A stretch of 64,000 nt of DNA from JBGTGG01 sp964398945 (GTDB taxonomy: Bacteria > Bacteroidota > Bacteroidia > Cytophagales > Cyclobacteriaceae): positions 67,321 to 131,320 of the forward strand of contig CAYNOT010000016.1 in assembly GCA_964398945.1 (NCBI GenBank), written 5' to 3'. Shown here in pieces: positions 59,969 through 64,000 of the stretch (positions within the stretch are counted from its first letter, which is position 1; each line of letters starts with the position of its first letter). The notes under the pieces are model-generated. The model had not been told where the DNA came from, did not search any database, and worked only from the letters and a program-made list of their open reading frames with translations. The position numbers were made by a program, and so were the translations under genes.

Positions 59969-60090
59969 GTTGCTGGATACTGGCAACTAGATTCTGGTCA
60001 CTGGATACTAAAATGGATACTGGTGTCTAACATCTATTGTCCAGCATCCAGTATCCAGTATCCAGTATCTTGTGTCTAATATCTAACGTC
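59969..60090. repeat. CTGGATACT repeat region
   Basis: About 120 bases between topA and the sirtuin gene consist of CTGGATACT-type units followed by the complementary CCAGTATCCAGTATCCAG, giving both direct and inverted copies. The same family is seen at 10744-10800. Confidence 0.8.
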
Positions 60091-60107
60091 TTGTGTCTTA
60101 CAAATAA

Positions 60108-60800
60108 ATGAAAAAACTCGTAGTCCTCACCGGAGCAGGTATTAGTGCTGAAAGTGGAGTCCCTACTTTTCGTGATGCGGATGGATTGTGGGAAGGGCAT
60201 GATGTAAATGAAGTCGCCACACCTGAAGGATGGGCACGAAATCCAAAATTGGTTTTAGATTTTTACAATCAGCGTAGAAAGAAAGCCCTTGAAGTAAAGC
60301 CCAATCGCGGGCATGAAATCCTTGCGGAACTACAATCCTATTTTGATGTAACGGTTGTAACCCAAAACGTTGACAACCTTCATGAACAGGCAGGTTCCAA
60401 AAATGTTATCCATCTCCACGGAAGTTTATTTGAATCGCGCAGCAGCGATGATCCAACGTTGATCTATCCAATAGATGGTTGGGAATTGAAGTGGGGTGAT
60501 GTGTGTGAAAAGGGTTCACAACTCCGGCCCAACATTGTGTGGTTTGGTGAACTGGTGCCGATGATCGAAGTAGCTGCTAAAGTTTGTACGAAAGCAGATG
60601 TATTTCTTGTGGTGGGTACGAGCATGATGGTGTATCCAGCCGCCAGTTTAATTGACTATGTTCCACACGAAACGCCAAAATATGTAATTGACCCGAAACT
60701 TCCACAGTTGGGTTTCATCCCGTACCTTACATCCATAGAAGAGAAGGGTAGTGTGGGATTGGAAAAAATAAAGCAAGAACTGGTCGATCTTTCAAAATAA
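60108..60800 (+). CDS. cobB: Sirtuin-type NAD-dependent protein deacylase
   Basis: A 230-residue SIR2 protein. NAD motifs are GAGISAESGVPTFRD and TQNVDNLHEQAG, the catalytic His is in HLHGSLFE, and RPNIVWFGE follows. The Tyr-x-x-Arg pair in DFYNQRRKK suggests preference for succinyl or malonyl lysine. The usual zinc-ribbon Cys residues are missing: between HLHGS and RPNIVW only one Cys is seen. Its stop overlaps the start of coaX (TAATG), implying co-translation. Confidence 0.9.
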   Translation: MKKLVVLTGAGISAESGVPTFRDADGLWEGHDVNEVATPEGWARNPKLVLDFYNQRRKKALEVKPNRGHEILAELQSYFDVTVVTQNVDNLHEQAGSKNVIHLHGSLFESRSSDDPTLIYPIDGWELKWGDVCEKGSQLRPNIVWFGELVPMIEVAAKVCTKADVFLVVGTSMMVYPAASLIDYVPHETPKYVIDPKLPQLGFIPYLTSIEEKGSVGLEKIKQELVDLSK

Positions 60801-61564
60801 TGTTGCTCGCACTCGACATTGGAAACTCAGACATTACGCTTGGCTATTGGGATGGTCAGGCTTGGAAACATATCTGGCGAATCCCTTCAGACAAACATCG
60901 ACCTGAATTGTTCTATGGCGTTCGCATTCGCGATCACTTTTTCGAATCGGATGTAAAATTGGAAAGTGTGACGGATGTTGCTATCAGTAGCGTTGTTCCG
61001 GAATTAACAGATCGAATTATTTCAGTTTGTAAATCACTCTTTTACATTTCCCCAATTGTACTTGGGCCGGAATTGTACAAGAAGCTTCCGGTTGGTGTTT
61101 TGAACCCGTATGAAATTGGTTCTGATTTAGTAGCCAATGCGCTTGCTGCTTATACACGTTTCAATCGCAGTTGTATTGTAGTGGATTTTGGGACCGCATT
61201 GACATTTACTACACTAGCCAACGATGGTGAAATTTTAGGGGTGGCCATTGCACCCGGATTGAAAACTGCGATCAAATCCCTTTCTCAAAATACTGCCAAG
61301 CTTTTTGATGTTCCGTTGCAAATGCCAAATTCGGTGTTAGGAAAAAATACGGTACACGCCATTCAAGCGGGAATCCTTTATGGTTACGAAGGAATGGTTG
61401 TCAATATGGTTCAAAAAATCCGCGAAGAATTAAATGATCCGGGAATTCCGGTTGTAGCTACAGGGGGCTTGTCTTCGATTATCACCAGCCTGGCTTCAAC
61501 TTTTACAGGTATAGAGCCGAACCTTACGCTGGATGGGCTGCGGATTTGTGCCGGGTTTAGTTGA
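60800..61564 (+). CDS. coaX: Type III pantothenate kinase
   Basis: The CoaX form of pantothenate kinase, first step of CoA synthesis. It begins MLLALDIGNSDITLGYWDG with the ASKHA phosphate-binding loop, and has SSVVPELTDRI, GSDLVANALAAYTRF and VDFGTALTFT typical of CoaX, followed by PGLKTAIKSL and VATGGLSS. At 254 residues it is normal. The start overlaps the sirtuin stop. Confidence 0.93.
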   Translation: MLLALDIGNSDITLGYWDGQAWKHIWRIPSDKHRPELFYGVRIRDHFFESDVKLESVTDVAISSVVPELTDRIISVCKSLFYISPIVLGPELYKKLPVGVLNPYEIGSDLVANALAAYTRFNRSCIVVDFGTALTFTTLANDGEILGVAIAPGLKTAIKSLSQNTAKLFDVPLQMPNSVLGKNTVHAIQAGILYGYEGMVVNMVQKIREELNDPGIPVVATGGLSSIITSLASTFTGIEPNLTLDGLRICAGFS

Positions 61565-61596
61565 TGTGTTGTTCGTGGCCGGGCCTTTCTTCACTG

Positions 61597-61627
61597 TTTG
61601 GTTTCCATGCTAAACTTTATAGTTTTG
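61597..61627 (+). promoter_or_regulatory. Candidate Bacteroidota-type promoter downstream of coaX
   Basis: TTTG (61597-61600), a 19-base spacer and TAGTTTTG (61620-61627) match the -33/-7 consensus exactly. The next frame begins with GTG at 61632, too close for an ordinary leader. Confidence 0.45.
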
Positions 61628-61631
61628 TCGG

Positions 61632-62006
61632 GTGAAGAAAATTCTTTTAAGGAAAGGGGCTTTTTTGTGTTTGATACTGTACTGTTCTGCAATATGCCAG
61701 TATAGGGTTGAGGGCAGCAGTGTTCATCTGAATTTAGATGATTCAGATAAGGGATCGTATTATTCTGAGGTTTCTTCCGATTTTTCACTTCATACTTTTC
61801 AAACAGAATGTTCGCTGGGTGTTTCGAAAACTATCGATACGGCCTCTTTAAAAACAAAAAATTATTTTAAAAGCTTCTGTGCCACGGTAGTAGCAACAGT
61901 GCAATTTCAGTATGGCCGGTTCGTCAGCTATCGTTCCTTTTCCAGGGATCAGGCCATCAGGTTTACTGCTGTTCATTTAATTTTTCCGTTCCATTATTTC
62001 TGGTAA
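61632..62006 (+). CDS. Possible small exported protein
   Basis: A 124-residue frame starting at GTG, with a signal-like N-terminus MKKILLRKGAFLCLILYCSA. The rest (SSVHLNLDDSDKGSYYSEVS, KNYFKSFCATVVATVQFQYG) shows no motif I recognise. The promoter lies almost on top of the start, so the real transcript may be leaderless or the frame may be spurious. I list it as a doubtful gene in an otherwise empty stretch (61565-62299). Confidence 0.35.
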   Translation: MKKILLRKGAFLCLILYCSAICQYRVEGSSVHLNLDDSDKGSYYSEVSSDFSLHTFQTECSLGVSKTIDTASLKTKNYFKSFCATVVATVQFQYGRFVSYRSFSRDQAIRFTAVHLIFPFHYFW

Positions 62007-62084
62007 CAGGTTGTAGTTCCACCCTTGCCTTCCGGCAAGAGGTGCATTATTTCGCTTTTCTTCTTTTGATAATTCCGCGGGTAA

Positions 62085-62282
62085 ACCCGGGTTTTGGACG
62101 TAGATCATTCTGCATTCATATACAATGGTTTTACCGGGGCGATCTTGAGGAGTCTGGCAACCCACGAACCTTATATCCCCAACGCAAATTTTCAGAACAC
62201 GCTTACGCTGGGGCTGGTTGGTAAAAAAAATCCGCATATAACCTTGGATATGGAAAGAAAATTTGAGGTTAACTTACAATGA
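62085..62282 (+). pseudogene. Possible C-terminal remnant of a lost gene
   Basis: A plus-strand frame ending at TGA 62280-62282 reads LDVDHSAFIYNGFTGAILRS, LATHEPYIPNANFQNTLTLG and LVGKKNPHITLDMERKFEV, with no plausible start; the frame is closed by a stop (62082-62084) a short way upstream. It looks like the tail of a beta-rich protein whose 5' part is lost. It abuts the antiporter gene, and both appear more GC-rich than the rest of the window. Confidence 0.3.
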
Positions 62283-62299
62283 CTTACTAACTTACCAAG

Positions 62300-63754
62300 A
62301 TGAATTTAACAACAGAAAACATTTTATTGACAGGCTCCTTGTTATTGTTTGTGTCAATACTGGCCGGTAAAACCTCTTACAAGTTTGGAGTGCCAACATT
62401 GATCTTCTTTCTTGCCATCGGCATGCTGGCCGGTTCCGAAGGCATTGGCGGTATAAACTTTAACGATCCGAAGGCCGCCCAGTTTATTGGCGTGATGGCA
62501 CTAAACTTTATCTTGTTTTCGGGCGGACTGGATACCAACTGGCAGTCGGTAAAGCCTATACTCTGGCAGGGTGTGTCGCTCTCTACATTGGGCGTGCTTA
62601 TTACAGCGGCTACAGTTGGTTTCTTTGTTTTTGCTGTTACCGACTTTACTATTTACGAATCGCTGCTGCTCGGCTCCATTGTTTCATCTACCGATGCGGC
62701 AGCCGTATTCTCCATTTTACGATCGAAGAGCCTGGCGCTGAAGCATAACCTGCGGCCCACGCTCGAACTGGAAAGCGGCAGTAACGACCCCATGGCCTAC
62801 GTGCTTACCATTGCTTTTACAAGCCTGGTCATTAACCAGGATGCGGGGTTCCTGAGCGTGGTGCCTGTATTCTTTATGCAGATGATTATTGGCGGCATCG
62901 CGGGCTTTGTTTTTGGAAAGCTGGGCAAGCTTATCATTAACAAAATCCAGCTCGACTATGTGGGCCTGTATCCTGTGCTGGTGATTGCAATCATGTATTT
63001 TGCCTTTTCGGCTACGGATTTCATTAATGGCAACGGCTTCTTGGCTGTCTATATATCGGCTGTTTACCTCGGCAACCAGGAGCTGATCCATAAAAAAACG
63101 ATTGTTAAGTTTTTTGACGGGTTTGCCTGGCTGATGCAAATTGTATTGTTCCTTACGCTGGGGCTGCTTGTTTTCCCAAGCCAGATGGTTCCGGTTATTG
63201 GTGTAGGGCTGCTTATTTCTGTCTTTATGATTGTAGTGGCAAGACCAATCAGCGTTTTTGTAAGCCTGGCGTTTTTTAAAATACCAAACCGAAGCCGTTG
63301 GTACACATCGTGGGTAGGGCTTCGCGGGGCGGTCCCTATTGTGTTTGCCACATACCCGCTTTTGGCGGGAGTAGACAAGGCACAAATGATTTTTAACATC
63401 GTATTCTTTATTTCGCTTACGTCTGTGCTGGTTCAGGGAACATCGCTTCCTATTTTTGCCAAGTGGCTGCATGTGGCACTGCCCGAAAAGGTTAAGCCAA
63501 AATCGCCTGTGGAAACAATGCTCAGTGACGAAGTGAAATCCGAGTTTTTTGAAAAATTGATTACGATTGACTCGCCTGCCATTGGTAAACGGATAGTGGA
63601 CCTGAATTTTCCCAAGTCTGCTGTTATTGCCATGATAAGGCGTGACAATAAATTTCTTACACCGAGTGGTTCCACTGTTATACAGGATCAAGATGTGCTC
63701 ATGGTTTTATCCGAAAACAAACATGGGCTGGAACTGGTGTCCAAATGCTTGTAG
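62300..63754 (+). CDS. K+/H+ antiporter of the CvrA/NhaP2 type
   Basis: A 484-residue antiporter. The N-terminal 380 residues form about 12 membrane segments of the CPA1/CPA2 fold: GKTSYKFGVPTLIFFLAIGM, LFSGGLDTNWQSVK, GSIVSSTDAAAVFSILRSKS, and ESGSNDPMAYVLT with the exchange-site Asp. WVGLRGAVPIVFATYPLLAG is a later motif. The C-terminal 80 residues (VDLNFPKSAVIAMIRRDNKF, LTPSGSTVIQDQDVLMVL) are a TrkA-C domain that may bind nucleotides. It ends shorter than E. coli CvrA. Confidence 0.92.
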   Translation: MNLTTENILLTGSLLLFVSILAGKTSYKFGVPTLIFFLAIGMLAGSEGIGGINFNDPKAAQFIGVMALNFILFSGGLDTNWQSVKPILWQGVSLSTLGVLITAATVGFFVFAVTDFTIYESLLLGSIVSSTDAAAVFSILRSKSLALKHNLRPTLELESGSNDPMAYVLTIAFTSLVINQDAGFLSVVPVFFMQMIIGGIAGFVFGKLGKLIINKIQLDYVGLYPVLVIAIMYFAFSATDFINGNGFLAVYISAVYLGNQELIHKKTIVKFFDGFAWLMQIVLFLTLGLLVFPSQMVPVIGVGLLISVFMIVVARPISVFVSLAFFKIPNRSRWYTSWVGLRGAVPIVFATYPLLAGVDKAQMIFNIVFFISLTSVLVQGTSLPIFAKWLHVALPEKVKPKSPVETMLSDEVKSEFFEKLITIDSPAIGKRIVDLNFPKSAVIAMIRRDNKFLTPSGSTVIQDQDVLMVLSENKHGLELVSKCL

Positions 63755-63904
63755 TAATGCTATTTTCTAAATCCCCATTCACGATTTTGTTTACCCGTAA
63801 ACTATTCAACGCTCTTGAATTATACATAAAGTACAGAATATCGCTGTCAAATCCCCTTCAATCCCATCGGGATAATCTTCGCGGCAGAACCAGCGGAGGG
63901 GTAG

Positions 63905-63936
63905 TTGGGGGGATGGGTTTCATTTTGTTATTTTTG
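63905..63936 (+). promoter_or_regulatory. Candidate Bacteroidota-type promoter before the right-edge gene
   Basis: TTG (63905-63907), a 21-base spacer and TATTTTTG (63929-63936) match the -33/-7 consensus, 17 bases before the ATG at 63954. Confidence 0.5.
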
Positions 63937-63953
63937 TACAAAGCCCATTAGTT

Positions 63954-64000
63954 ATGGACAGCCAAAAACTAAGCTCCCTGCAACTCGAATTGTTGAATGT
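63954..64000 (+). CDS. Start of a gene cut by the right edge
   Basis: ATG at 63954 followed by DSQKLSSLQLELLNV, open to the window end, behind a consensus promoter. The beginning resembles small Bacteroidota proteins that start KLSSLQLELLK and can be paired with toxin-like genes; that comparison is from memory and the fragment is too short to confirm. Confidence 0.5.
   Translation, partial: MDSQKLSSLQLELLN

Noticed and set aside
62717..63691. A 324-residue minus-strand frame opposite the antiporter
   Set aside because: It is the mirror of a GC-richer coding region; its translation is rich in His, Asn, Lys and Arg with no hydrophobic core, and the antiporter on the other strand is certain.
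63745..63951. A 68-residue frame after the antiporter
   Set aside because: It overlaps the antiporter's end, covers the promoter of the next gene and has no recognisable features.

Overview
The window looks like chromosomal DNA of a free-living Bacteroidota bacterium, most likely a cytophagale. The sequence-based reasons are a PorP/SprF-like outer-membrane protein beside a protein with SprB-type repeats and a gliding/type IX C-terminal domain, several TTG-N(18-21)-TAnnTTTG promoter candidates, a complete SUF operon with a DUF59 gene, a HmuY-type haem lipoprotein, and AT-leaning base composition. No rRNA, CRISPR array or intact transposase was seen. Nothing could be searched or folded by computer, so family names come from motifs, length and context.

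Layout. 1-10743: an AsmA-like membrane-anchored gene cut by the left edge, riboflavin synthase, a GIN-domain exported protein, a PAP2 phosphatase, two paralogous histidine kinases flanking a CtlX-type arginine-deiminase-fold hydrolase, a flavoprotein that looks like dihydrolipoyl dehydrogenase but lacks the redox cysteines, and a lipoprotein. 11048-18377 (minus): a full histidine operon hisGDCBHAF(IE), preceded by an unlisted 25-codon leader peptide with five consecutive His codons and an attenuator hairpin. 18665-21388: TPR lipoprotein, CoA-type Nudix hydrolase, LuxR-type response regulator. 21947-29143: a haem uptake operon (binding protein, permease, ATPase, HmuS-like protein, TonB receptor, HmuY-like lipoprotein), closed by a terminator.

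29200-32133 is an accessory island: a cluster of hairpins, two broken Bro-N/DinD-type genes in tandem, a PIN-domain gene overlapped by an unknown partner, and unexplained non-coding DNA. 32134-39592 (minus): aconitase with a 144-residue Lys/Ala-rich tail, a MarR regulator, folE and queD-like genes, and the PorP/CHU_C pair. 39809-45882 (minus): the SUF operon sufBCDSE plus a DUF59 gene and a bacilliredoxin. A palindrome abuts the sufB start codon, and a related one abuts hmuT.

46595-46712 holds a tRNA-like gene with its own terminator, a Leu-type class II body, an apparent GUC anticodon and a variable region of about 49 nt. 46847-64000 is mostly housekeeping: acyl-CoA ligase, a TolB-like lipoprotein, a TerB-like protein, two Na+ symporters, a conserved protein of unknown function, arginase family, SixA, TopA, sirtuin, CoaX, a K+/H+ antiporter, and the first codons of another gene.

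The clearest functional units are the histidine operon with attenuation control, haem acquisition, and iron-sulfur cluster assembly; the last two may share an iron-responsive operator. The least explained items are the tRNA-like gene, the PIN/partner pair, and the kinase-CtlX-kinase locus.
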